Of a stretch of 64,000 bases of DNA, positions 44,851 to 52,654 are shown in pieces; positions within the stretch are counted from its first letter, which is position 1; every line of letters begins with the position of its first letter. Location: NCBI GenBank assembly GCA_964429995.1, contig CAYSDY010000001.1:1-64000 (forward strand), written 5' to 3'. The translations under genes were made by a program, and so were the position numbers. The notes beneath the pieces are model-generated. The model saw only the letters and a list, made by a program, of their open reading frames with translations. It did no database searches and had not been told where the DNA came from. This stretch comes from UBA583 sp964429995 (GTDB taxonomy: Archaea > Nanobdellota > Nanobdellia > Woesearchaeales > UBA583).

Positions 44851-45116
44851 ATTGGGATATTATAAGCCACATTCTGTAAATGCTGTAACGCAATAAAAAG
44901 TTTATTACAACGCATATTTCAAGATTTGTCTAAGCGAACATTCTGTTCTTGCACCAAGGCAATATTTTCAACCTGATGATTCTTCATATATCTTATACAA
45001 TCATTTATCAAAAACATCAGGGAGTTTTTCTGTATTAGGCCTTTTTCAGTCCTTGCCCTTTTTAACGGTGTGCGGACTTTCCTCCTTAAAGTTTAGGTTA
45101 CTTGAAATACCCCAAT
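44851..45116 (-). ncRNA. rnpB: RNase P RNA
   Basis: The catalytic RNA of RNase P. Read on the minus strand, GGAGGAAAGTCCGCACAC near the 5' end and ACAGAATGTGGCTTA near the 3' end are the two universally conserved P4 strands. P1 is formed by ATTGGGGTATT (45106-45116) and AATATCCCAAT (44851-44861). The stretch between holds further helices, for example AAGGGCAAGGAC...GCCT and CCTTGG. About 266 bases is compact for an archaeal P RNA. Exact ends are inferred from P1. It stands alone, between ferredoxin and the membrane protein gene. Confidence 0.85.
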
Positions 45117-45299
45117 AGTTTTTCTAAGCTTAATTTTATTTTAAATGTTTCCTTAAAAAAGAATATTTAAGAATTTTAAAAAACCTTTTATTTTTAAAAT
45201 TATTTTTTTCAATCATAAGATAACATATTTCATCAACAAAAACTCCATTTATTTATCACCAAATTGCTTAATATTTATGGATTTTAGCTCAATTCCAAC

Positions 45300-45371
45300 C
45301 TATTTTTGATACTTTTTAATCTTTTTTTCTATTAACTCTAATGCATTTTGTTCTTTCATCATTCTTGCCAT
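45300..45371 (-). CDS. 23-residue Lys/Glu-rich small ORF coupled to the membrane protein gene
   Basis: ATGGCAAGAATGATGAAAGA begins a 23-codon frame ending in TAG at 45300-45302, giving MARMMKEQNALELIEKKIKK and then YQK, which could form one amphipathic helix. It starts one base after the stop of the 217-residue membrane protein, and the stretch before it (ATAGGTAAATAAAATG) nearly repeats the ribosome site of that gene (GAGGTAAATAAAGATG). I infer translational coupling. It may be a small partner or inhibitor, or chance. Confidence 0.4.
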   Translation of the reverse strand: MARMMKEQNALELIEKKIKKYQK

Positions 45372-45372
45372 T

Positions 45373-46026
45373 TTATTTACCTATCTCTATTCTATCAAAA
45401 AATGAATAAACTGCTCCATTACTAATATGACATTTGTGTTTATTTTCTTCTTTTACAATAAAATCAATTAAAGATTTACCATCTTCGTGAGTGCAATGAT
45501 GCAAGTGAACTTCATCTTTTTTATGTTTGGATGTTTGATAATCATATGATAATACAATTTCTTTTTTGTTTAATTTGAATGCTGTTTTTCTTCCATGACC
45601 AATTAAGTATAATTTTTGAATAGAATCATTTTCAATTATCTTGTTAAATTCTTTTTTAGAAATATTCATATAAATTCTAAATTTAATATCCTTTTCATTG
45701 AAATAATTAATTTGTTCAAATAATTTATTAATTTTATAAATAGTTAGAAGTAAAGACGTGGTTAAATTATCAACTCCAAATATTATTGCAACTGTTGGGT
45801 TTTTAGTTTTAGTATATTTATTTAGCCTTTGAATAATAACAAATTTACAAATATTATTATAAACTGACCATAAAAGTATTGAAAATACAAATAAATAATA
45901 AATGCCACCTACAAAATATAATCCCAAAATTCTATTAAAAAAAAATAGGTATATTGTGTAAATAAAAAGTGCAACTAAAATAGTAAAAATCAAATACTCT
46001 TTTAATTTGTGGATTTTGTTCTTCAT
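45373..46026 (-). CDS. membrane protein with putative caspase-like His/Cys domain
   Basis: The 217-residue product has two or three N-terminal membrane helices (about 10-30, 33-58), a basic linker, and a cytoplasmic-looking C-terminal domain. The domain has the strand-turn KLYLIGHGR (about 140-148) and then KDEVHLHHCTHEDGKSL (about 171-187). A His-Gly after one strand and a Cys after the next is the layout of caspase-like peptidases, so protease activity is possible but unproved. Its ribosome site GAGGT lies 10 bases before the ATG, unlike the leaderless host genes, hinting at foreign origin. Confidence 0.5.
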   Translation of the reverse strand: MKNKIHKLKEYLIFTILVALFIYTIYLFFFNRILGLYFVGGIYYLFVFSILLWSVYNNICKFVIIQRLNKYTKTKNPTVAIIFGVDNLTTSLLLTIYKINKLFEQINYFNEKDIKFRIYMNISKKEFNKIIENDSIQKLYLIGHGRKTAFKLNKKEIVLSYDYQTSKHKKDEVHLHHCTHEDGKSLIDFIVKEENKHKCHISNGAVYSFFDRIEIGK

Positions 46027-46050
46027 CTTTATTTACCTCATTTAATTTTT

Positions 46051-46248
46051 TTAATTTTTATTTTCTTTTAATTTAAATTGATAATAACCATTAAACCTAT
46101 ATGTTATTATATAAAAATCCTTTAAAAAATTATGTTTTTCAATTCTTTTTAACTTAATAGAATTTTCTAATTTGTATTTTACTCTTTCTTCATATAATTT
46201 CGCAATGTTTTCTTTATTTTTATTAGTTAAATACTTTTTAAATCTCTT
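46051..46248 (-). pseudogene. relic without start codon, family shared with 40174-40519
   Basis: An open frame of 65 codons with no ATG, GTG or TTG start ends in TAA at 46051-46053. It reads KRFKKYLTNKNKENIAKLYE and later HNFLKDFYIITYRFNGYYQF and KLKENKN. Protein and DNA match the relic at 40174-40519. An upstream ATG would need a frameshift. It lies directly upstream of the membrane protein gene on the same strand. Confidence 0.5.
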
Positions 46249-46524
46249 CTAATAAGATATATGTAAACATATTCTTTATATTAAAATTAGTTTTTTCATT
46301 AACCATTTAATAGGAAAGAATTTAATGTTTAAAAGTTCTTAAATAATGATAATTGCATTTTCATTGTTATATTATATTGTGTAATATTATTTATAACTGG
46401 TTGATGTTTAAAACTTAAAAAACTCTCAATATTTTAAAAAATACATTTAAATTTAAAGTTTATAATACAAAACAGTACTAAATTTCTGATAAGTTTTATA
46501 AAAAATGATTATTTAATTAATCGT

Positions 46525-48174
46525 ATGAATAATTTATTTGATGAATATCTTAAAAAAATAGGTATTGAAATAATAACTTCAGCATTTTTTCTTTCATCAG
46601 ATGAAGAAATTAGCTTTACAGAAAAATTCAAATATTTTAAAGATAATGGAGTAGAGTTTTTTTTTTTTGACAACAACATTCATCAGATAATAGATAACAT
46701 GAATAAGGATGAATGCTCTATAGGATGGCTTAAAAATTTTAATTTTTTTTTACTCAAAAATGTATTTATATCAAATCATGAATTTGCAAAAGACATGCTG
46801 AATCTTATAATTGATGGTAAAAAAAAAATATTTGAAAACGCAAAAAAGGATGATTATGATTTAAAACTTGATTTGTCTAAAAAAATTAAAAAATACAAGA
46901 TAAATCTTTTATATGATTGCAATTTAGAAGGAATTGAAGGAAATGTTAATGATTTTGTGATACATTTTAATAATAGGTTAAGATATTATCACAAGATTAT
47001 TTCTGAAAAAAATATTCTTAAAAATACATATAGAATATCTAACCTTAAGGATATTTTAGAACCAAAAGAGCAAATTAGCATAATTGGGCTTTTAACATCT
47101 ATAGAATTTACAGCAAAAGGTCATGTAATAATGATTATTGAGGATAGAAGCGGATATGTAAAATGTATATTGAAAAATGAGAAATTAAATGATAGATTTA
47201 AATTGGATAGATTATGTCTTGATGAAGGAATTGGAATATCAGGCAAAATGGGGAATAATGTTTTATGGATAGATGATATTGTAACAGTTGATGATTGTAA
47301 TAATAAATATGATGAACCAATTAAACTTAATACAACTAATTTAAACCATAAAGTACTTTTAACATCCGATTTTCATATAGGTTCAAAAGATTTTGATTAT
47401 GTTTCTTTTTATAAATTGTTAAAATTTTTAAATTCTTTAACAGGAAATTCTAAGCTTGATAATCTTGCAAAAGAAATTGAAACTATAATTATTCCAGGAG
47501 ATTTGGTCTATGGAATAGGAAAGTTTGAACATGAACATAGCGAGTTGTTGATAAATGAAACGGCAATCCAATATGAACTTGTACATGTTTTATTAAAACA
47601 AATTCCTGAGGACAAATGCATAATCATTATACCTGGTAATCATGATGTAAGTAGAATACAAGAACCTCAAACAAAAATACCTTACGATTTTGCTCACTCA
47701 CTTTATAGAATGGATAATGTAATACTTTTAAGTAATCCATCATCATTTGAATTATATAATGAAGAAAAAACTCCTTTAAGCTTTTATTTATATCATGGTT
47801 CATCAATTCATTACTATGCATTAAATATAGAATATTTACAAAAAATAAAAGAAGATAAAAAAAGATTAATTGAAACTGTAAAATTTTTTATAGATAAAAA
47901 ACATATATCCCCTACACATAATTTTACTCCTTATGTTTGCGAATCTTTAGAAGATGGATTAAGGCTTGATAAAAATTATGATTTTTTCTTGTATGGACAT
48001 ACTCATTATATAGATAATACAGATTATAAAAACTGTAGTATAATTAACTGTGGTACCTTTTCAAAACAAACATTAGCCCAAAAAGAAAATAATATTAATC
48101 CTGATGTAGGAAAATGTATACTTATTGATACTAAAACAAGAAAATTAAAAATCCTGAATTTTTCAGGCAAATGA
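46525..48174 (+). CDS. polB: DNA polymerase D small subunit DP1 (proofreading exonuclease)
   Basis: The 549-residue product carries an OB fold (about 175-260; ISIIGLLTSIEF...) and a calcineurin-like phosphoesterase domain with the metal set: LLTSDFHIGS, IIPGDLVYG, IIPGNHDVS, LYHGSSI and FLYGHTHY, all intact. It is the 3'-5' exonuclease and scaffold of the archaeal PolD; the large subunit DP2 is not in this window. The N-terminal part is variable, as usual. A TATA-like GTTTTATAAAAAATG at about 46495-46508 fits the start. Confidence 0.93.
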   Translation: MNNLFDEYLKKIGIEIITSAFFLSSDEEISFTEKFKYFKDNGVEFFFFDNNIHQIIDNMNKDECSIGWLKNFNFFLLKNVFISNHEFAKDMLNLIIDGKKKIFENAKKDDYDLKLDLSKKIKKYKINLLYDCNLEGIEGNVNDFVIHFNNRLRYYHKIISEKNILKNTYRISNLKDILEPKEQISIIGLLTSIEFTAKGHVIMIIEDRSGYVKCILKNEKLNDRFKLDRLCLDEGIGISGKMGNNVLWIDDIVTVDDCNNKYDEPIKLNTTNLNHKVLLTSDFHIGSKDFDYVSFYKLLKFLNSLTGNSKLDNLAKEIETIIIPGDLVYGIGKFEHEHSELLINETAIQYELVHVLLKQIPEDKCIIIIPGNHDVSRIQEPQTKIPYDFAHSLYRMDNVILLSNPSSFELYNEEKTPLSFYLYHGSSIHYYALNIEYLQKIKEDKKRLIETVKFFIDKKHISPTHNFTPYVCESLEDGLRLDKNYDFFLYGHTHYIDNTDYKNCSIINCGTFSKQTLAQKENNINPDVGKCILIDTKTRKLKILNFSGK

Positions 48175-48182
48175 TTTTTTAA

Positions 48183-48854
48183 TCAGTAATCTAAAATTGT
48201 CTTATTTTTCTTTGAAACATCTTTATATGTTTGCCAGCTTTTTCGAAAAATAAAATCAAATTCCTTGTTTTCATAATTTTTTAATAGAAAATCATGTGTT
48301 CTGCTATCGGAAGGATAACCACTTCCAAAATCAATTCCTATTTTTTTCTTTATATCCTGAATTTCATTTTCACGAAGTTGTTTTGCTATAATTGATGCAG
48401 CTCCTACTATTTCATACTTATCATCAGCCTTGTTCTCTGCTATGATTTTACATTCAAAATTAAGCTTTTTTAAAATAGATTCTTTAAACTTTTCTGGATT
48501 AGAGGTTAATGCATCAATTATTACTAAATTTGGTTTTTGCTCATTAAGGATTGATACTATTGCGTTTATTTCAAGATTGTTAAGAGTATCTCCTTTTTTA
48601 TTGTTAGAATCAATCATAAAAGGTGTTAATTGTACATATTTTATGTCTAATTCATTAGCAAGTTTTTCATAAACCTTAAGTCTTGATTTTTCTGTTAATT
48701 TTTTAGAATCCTTAACTCCCATCTCTTTTAGATAATTATGGAAAGAATTTATATCATTAACTCCGTTTTCAAGATTTACAATAGCAAATCCTATGAACAT
48801 TGAACCAATAACAGGCCCCTTGCCTGCTTCATCAATTCCTATAAGTTTGTACAT
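48183..48854 (-). CDS. rnhB: ribonuclease HII
   Basis: Removes RNA from RNA-DNA hybrids and single ribonucleotides from DNA. The 223-residue product starts YKLIGIDEAGKGPVIGSMF with the catalytic Asp-Glu pair, has GVKDSKKLTEKSR, LVIIDAL and later GSGYPSDSRTHDF with another acidic residue. It is archaeal in length. Convergent with the PolD subunit gene. TATA-like AATATTTAAATAAA at about 48875-48888, overlapping the end of the thioredoxin gene. Confidence 0.95.
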   Translation of the reverse strand: MYKLIGIDEAGKGPVIGSMFIGFAIVNLENGVNDINSFHNYLKEMGVKDSKKLTEKSRLKVYEKLANELDIKYVQLTPFMIDSNNKKGDTLNNLEINAIVSILNEQKPNLVIIDALTSNPEKFKESILKKLNFECKIIAENKADDKYEIVGAASIIAKQLRENEIQDIKKKIGIDFGSGYPSDSRTHDFLLKNYENKEFDFIFRKSWQTYKDVSKKNKTILDY

Positions 48855-48876
48855 AACATAATAAAACTAATTTTAT

Positions 48877-49197
48877 TTAAATATTTTTATCTATAAATTC
48901 TTTAAATTTTTCAAGACTAAGACCTCCTGATGTACTAGCAATAGTCTTATTGTTTTTTATTATCATAACAGTTGGAACAGACATTATGTTATAAGAAGAT
49001 GCAATATCAATACCATCGTCTATATCAACTGTTATAAAATCTACATCCTTGTAAAGCTGAGATGTGCTTTCAAATATCGGCTTAAAAGCTCTACATGGAT
49101 TACACCATGTAGCCCAAAAATCAATTACAACTGTTCTGTCTGATTCTCTAACTTTTTTGTTAAACTCATTCAATTCATCTATACTAAATAAAGCCAT
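48877..49197 (-). CDS. trxA: thioredoxin-like protein with CNPC active site
   Basis: A 106-residue thioredoxin fold protein. The redox site is WATWCNPCRAF instead of the usual WCGPC, and the cis-proline loop is MSVPTVMI near 74-80. Asn in place of Gly should change the redox potential, but a dithiol site is intact. It is a normal length for thioredoxin. TATA-like GTTTTATAAAAAAC at about 49218-49230 fits the start. It is followed by rnhB on the same strand. Confidence 0.88.
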   Translation of the reverse strand: MALFSIDELNEFNKKVRESDRTVVIDFWATWCNPCRAFKPIFESTSQLYKDVDFITVDIDDGIDIASSYNIMSVPTVMIIKNNKTIASTSGGLSLEKFKEFIDKNI

Positions 49198-49262
49198 GAT
49201 ACTATTACTTGTTTTTTGTTTTTTATAAAACTATTTTTGTATTGATTAGTGTTAAAAAAAAA

Positions 49263-49736
49263 TCACACATTGCTTAGTTTTTCTTTCATTTTCTTTGCAA
49301 GATCTTCAAGCTCTGCAATATTTAAATGCTCTTTTGAGTCTATATCAAAATTTATTCCATCATTTTCATATCTTGGAATTATGTGCATCATAAAATGCTG
49401 TGTTAATTGTCCTGCAGCTTTTCCATTTGCAATAAATATTGTTACATCTATTGGATTAAATGATGCCATAAGCAAATCGCAAAGATGTTTGGAAATAATA
49501 CTTATGTGTGATAAAATTTCATCTGGAACCATAGGAAACATCATGTAATGTTCTTTAGGAAATAATAACATATGCCCTTTTGTTGCAGGATTAATATCTA
49601 ATATTGCCATACACAAATCATCTTCAAAAATTATGTGTGAGGAAATTTCTTTTTTTATTATTTTGCAAAATATGCAGTTTTGCTTCATTAATTCTATTCT
49701 TTTTTGAATCTCCTGCTCTGATAAAGTTTGCTCCAT
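49263..49736 (-). CDS. HIT-family protein with altered triad
   Basis: A 157-residue histidine-triad (HIT) nucleotide-binding protein. N-terminal CIFC and KIIKKEISSHIIFEDDLCMA, the strand KGHMLLFPKEHY and the helix-strand NGKAAGQ fit the family. The motif reads QHFMMHIIPR (about 112-121) where H-x-H-x-H is expected, so the middle histidine, which is the nucleophile in studied members, is Met. Catalysis by the standard route is unlikely; nucleotide binding may remain. TATA-like AAATTTAAAAATC lies at about 49755-49768. Confidence 0.85.
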   Translation of the reverse strand: MEQTLSEQEIQKRIELMKQNCIFCKIIKKEISSHIIFEDDLCMAILDINPATKGHMLLFPKEHYMMFPMVPDEILSHISIISKHLCDLLMASFNPIDVTIFIANGKAAGQLTQHFMMHIIPRYENDGINFDIDSKEHLNIAELEDLAKKMKEKLSNV

Positions 49737-49787
49737 AATAGTTTAATGTTGTTTTGATTTTTAAATTTATTCTTTTATACTTTCTCT

Positions 49788-50243
49788 TCACCGTCTGAAT
49801 ATTAAGAAGTGGATGTTTTTAAAATGAAAAGTAAAAATTTGATATAACAGGACAGATTTAAAGAAAATTTGTTGAAAACAAAAATTTGGATTTAAGAGGT
49901 TCAACCAAATAAAAACTATGAATCTTGTTAGTTCATCACTAATTGATATAAGGATAGTATAATAATTTTTTACGAATTGAAAAGATCCATAGGAATTATT
50001 TTTAAGGGCATACAATTCATGAAAAATATTGGAAATTAAAAAAGGACTATTCGTCCTAACATAAGCTGAATATGATGCAGGAACATACAACCCTTCACTA
50101 TTAACATCAAAATCATTAATTTGGCAAAATTTTTGCCAGTTTTCAAAAGAATAAGGTTTTAATTGAGATTGTTGTAATTGTAAATTAAATTCTGATTGAA
50201 CAAAATAAGAAGCATCAAGAAGTAAAGAATTGAGTGATTGCAT
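49788..50243 (-). CDS. uncharacterised protein, probably frameshifted near its 3' end
   Basis: Not recognised. Of the 151 residues the first 105 look normal and include NSEGLYVPASYSAYVRTNSP and FLISNIFHELYALKN. The last 45 residues become Phe/Ile-rich and unlike the rest, and another frame then reads more naturally (HSFYLVEPLKSKFLFSTNFL), so a frameshift is likely. HELY could be part of a HExxH-like site, but the second histidine is absent. A GAGAGGT ribosome site lies seven bases before the ATG. It is the last of three same-strand genes. Confidence 0.4.
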   Translation of the reverse strand: MQSLNSLLLDASYFVQSEFNLQLQQSQLKPYSFENWQKFCQINDFDVNSEGLYVPASYSAYVRTNSPFLISNIFHELYALKNNSYGSFQFVKNYYTILISISDELTRFIVFIWLNLLNPNFCFQQIFFKSVLLYQIFTFHFKNIHFLIFRR

Positions 50244-50271
50244 ATACTTTACCTCTCACTTTAATTTAATT

Positions 50272-50535
50272 TCAACATAATTTTTCATTTTTCAAATCTA
50301 AAAGTATTTGATTAGCTTGTAATTTTGGTAACTTGGGTTCAAGATATATATATCTAAGCCCACCAATAGCTTTTTCGATAGGTTTTTTAAACAAAAAATC
50401 TCCACTCCAAAGACCATCCATTTTTTGAGCTTTTTCATATGCTATTTTATTTAAGTCAGTATTGCTTGACAAGTAACATTCATAAATATAAATTAAATCT
50501 TTTTTTAGTTTATTTGGATCGATTTCAAATACCAT
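50272..50535 (-). CDS. uncharacterised small protein, 87 residues
   Basis: No family recognised. It is a charged, mostly helical protein with a tail rich in Leu/Pro/Lys (LEPKLPKLQANQILLDLKNE). I chose the ATG at 50535, seven bases after GGAGGG; an ATG two codons upstream sits too close to that site. The middle gene of a three-gene set; spacing to neighbours is about 30-40 bases. Confidence 0.5.
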   Translation of the reverse strand: MVFEIDPNKLKKDLIYIYECYLSSNTDLNKIAYEKAQKMDGLWSGDFLFKKPIEKAIGGLRYIYLEPKLPKLQANQILLDLKNEKLC

Positions 50536-50574
50536 AAACATTCCCTCCAAAATAAGAAAAAATGAAAAATTTAA

Positions 50575-50931
50575 TTACCATTTTTTGGGTTCAATTGGTT
50601 TTATTCCAGCTTCTGTCAGATAATAATCAGCCATTGAGGATTCATAAGAATTTAACCTTTTAAATGGTTCATGACTTCCAATAGGCCTGACATCTCCACC
50701 ATAAAGAGTATTTCTATCTGCACTACCATGAATATGAATTGTCGCTCCTATATTTGAAAGATCAAATATTTTTACTGGTGGTGTGTATAGTGCAATTGTT
50801 CCGCTTCTGTATGTATCTATTGTTTGATAAATTCTATTTTGTGCAATGTTTGGCACAAAAGTGTTTTCTAACATTTGTTCTAAAACTTGGATTGCCATTT
50901 TTGTTTTACCATTCAATGTTTTTTTGGCCAT
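50575..50931 (-). CDS. uncharacterised protein, 118 residues
   Basis: No confident family. NLGATIHIHGSADRNTLYGG-like and then HEPFKRLNSYESSMADYYL contain His-x-His and Ser-x2-Asp elements in the order seen in JAMM/JAB metalloproteins, but the spacing is not right and no glutamate partner is evident, so I do not assign it. It leads a three-gene set on the minus strand, with a TATA-like CTTTATATATTTC at about 50960-50972, giving a short leader unlike the host's leaderless genes. Confidence 0.5.
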   Translation of the reverse strand: MAKKTLNGKTKMAIQVLEQMLENTFVPNIAQNRIYQTIDTYRSGTIALYTPPVKIFDLSNIGATIHIHGSADRNTLYGGDVRPIGSHEPFKRLNSYESSMADYYLTEAGIKPIEPKKW

Positions 50932-50989
50932 TTGACCGATAATTATTAATAGAACATTGAAATATATAAAGTTTTGTTGATTTTTCTAA

Positions 50990-51401
50990 AAGATTTTATG
51001 GAATAAGCTCATCTTCTTTGAATAGTAAGGTTGTCCCCTTCCACTTTTAGCCATTGAAAATAAATTGTAACTAACATCGGGATTTAGAGAAGTTTTTGCG
51101 AAGCAAAAATTTGGGAAAATTCAGCAGGAAAATTCCAGATAATCGCTGTTATGTCTTCCGAGGCATTTATGCCGAGAGCCTGCAAGGCGTGACAAGAAAA
51201 ATCTCTGATTTTTCGCAGAGAGTTGTTCGAAGGCACTTGTATTTATTTTAAAGATGGCACTTCAGGACGGCGGGACGCTGTCCAAATAAATAAGAGATGT
51301 GTGAGTCTTCTTTTCTTCTTTGCTTCTTTCTTTTTAAGAAAGAAGATGAAATAATCTTAGGGGTGAAAAGTTTTATATATCTCTTTCTTTGTTTTATTTT
51401 T
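50990..51401. other. intergenic region, less AT-rich, left border of the kinase/nucleotidyltransferase island
   Basis: This stretch is richer in G and C than its surroundings. It holds several hairpins (GGCATTTATGCC at about 51163-51174; CTCTGATTTTTCGCAGAG at about 51203-51220), the left inverted repeat, and a TATA-like GTTTTATATATC at about 51369-51380 for the first island gene. No gene is seen. An upstream frame entering the phosphatase gene is not preferred because that TATA box fits the ATG at 51402. Confidence 0.5.
51148..51264 (+). repeat. left imperfect inverted repeat of the 51-54 kb island
   Basis: GTTATGTCT at 51148-51156, TTGTTCGAAGGCACT at 51223-51237 and AAAGATGGCACTTCA at 51250-51264 each occur as exact reverse complements in the same outer-to-inner order at 54122-54187. 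The left copy carries an extra hairpin-rich 66 bases between its first two blocks. Confidence 0.75.
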
Positions 51402-51998
51402 ATGGAGATAATATTTGTTAGGCATGCAGAAACAAAAAATAATGTAGATGGAACTATTCAGGGCCCTGAACATGGGGACATAAATGAGAAGGGAGAGAAA
51501 GAAATTGAAAAAGTTAGTGAAATATTGAAAGATGAAAAAATTGATTTTTTTTATTCTAGTGATATTCCCAGATGCAAAATAACCTCAGAAGGTATAAATA
51601 AATTCCATAATTTAGAGGTAAATTTTACAGAATTGATAAGAGAAAAATATAATGGAGATTGGACTGGGAAAAATTATAAAGATGTTAGTTGGGATCAATT
51701 AGAAGGAACATTTGAAACAAGAAAAGTTAATAATGGGGAAAGTTTAATTGAGGTTAGAACTCGTGCAAGAGAATTTATCAAAGAATTGTTAGATAAATAT
51801 GGTGAAACAAATAATAAAATTTTAGTTGTGAGCCACGGAGCATTTTTAAAAATATTGATTGGAGATTTATTGGGGATGGAAATAAAAAATTCTATATTTA
51901 ATCTTAAAATTAATCATTGCTCGCCAATTAGAGTAAATTTTAGCGATATGGTTTTTGAGAACAAAGATCATAAAAATGTCCCAAGCGTTTCTTTATAG
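51402..51998 (+). CDS. histidine phosphatase (phosphoglycerate-mutase-like)
   Basis: A 198-residue acid-phosphatase/PGM-superfamily protein. IIFVRHAETKNN has the RHxE-type catalytic histidine, YSSDIPRCKITSE the arginine, LIREKYNGDWTGK the acidic residue and VVSHGAFLKIL the second histidine, so the site is complete. Such enzymes hydrolyse small phosphorylated metabolites, nucleotides or cofactor precursors. TATA 22-33 bases upstream fits the ATG at 51402. First gene of the inverted-repeat-flanked island, followed at 36 bases by the kinase-like gene. Confidence 0.85.
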   Translation: MEIIFVRHAETKNNVDGTIQGPEHGDINEKGEKEIEKVSEILKDEKIDFFYSSDIPRCKITSEGINKFHNLEVNFTELIREKYNGDWTGKNYKDVSWDQLEGTFETRKVNNGESLIEVRTRAREFIKELLDKYGETNNKILVVSHGAFLKILIGDLLGMEIKNSIFNLKINHCSPIRVNFSDMVFENKDHKNVPSVSL

Positions 51999-52033
51999 GA
52001 AAATTTATAAGTAACCTTTTTAAAGTAGTAAAT

Positions 52034-52654
52034 ATGGTAGAACTGAAAAGCAAAAAGGTTGTTTGTCTTGAAGGAATAGTTGGAGCAGGAAAAACAACTC
52101 AGATAGATTTATTATACGAAAAGTTTTCTCCAGATTGTTATTTAATGCCTGAATTAAACGAAATATCTCCTATGAAAGAGGTTAGAGATGACCTTAAAAA
52201 AACCGGGAGAATTTCCAATATGACTAATCAAGATGTCTTAAGACTTATTAGAGCAAGAGGAGAAATTCACCAAAGATTACTGCCTGAATCAAATAGTCAT
52301 TTAGTTTTAATGGACAGGGGAATTTATACAGGAATGGTTTTTGAATCTGGAGAAATGGATATGTGGGAAGTTGAGCAAGCAAGTAAAAAAGAAGGAGTTA
52401 TAGTTCCAGATTTATGTTTTGTCTTGTATTGTGATTCTTCTAAAGCATTAGAGAGAGTCGATGAAAGGAGAATAAGGGTTGGAAAATACAAACACAGAGC
52501 ATTTCATGAAAATCCCGAATATATTGAAAAAACAAAAAAAAGATATTTCGATATCGCTAAAAAAAGACAGGTAATATTGATAGAAACTTCTGGAAACAAG
52601 GAAGAAATTCATAAAAGATTAATGGGGGAAATTTACAATGCTGGATTTTTATAG
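52034..52654 (+). CDS. deoxynucleoside/thymidylate-kinase-like P-loop protein
   Basis: A 206-residue nucleotide kinase-like protein. LEGIVGAGKTT (about 12-22) is Walker A, LMDRGIYTGMVF the DRx motif of dNK/TMPK proteins, and ERVDERRIRVGKYKHRAFHE the lid-like basic segment. It resembles deoxynucleoside kinases more than the archaeal TMPK of housekeeping type. It has its own TATA box (AATTTATAAG, 52002-52011) and overlaps the nucleotidyltransferase by 17 bases. A role in phosphorylating a nucleoside for the next enzymes is inferred. Confidence 0.78.
   Translation: MVELKSKKVVCLEGIVGAGKTTQIDLLYEKFSPDCYLMPELNEISPMKEVRDDLKKTGRISNMTNQDVLRLIRARGEIHQRLLPESNSHLVLMDRGIYTGMVFESGEMDMWEVEQASKKEGVIVPDLCFVLYCDSSKALERVDERRIRVGKYKHRAFHENPEYIEKTKKRYFDIAKKRQVILIETSGNKEEIHKRLMGEIYNAGFL

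Noticed and set aside
50575..50931. JAMM/JAB metalloprotease for the 118-residue protein
   Set aside because: His-x-His and Ser-x2-Asp are present but too far apart and no glutamate is placed correctly; kept as unknown.
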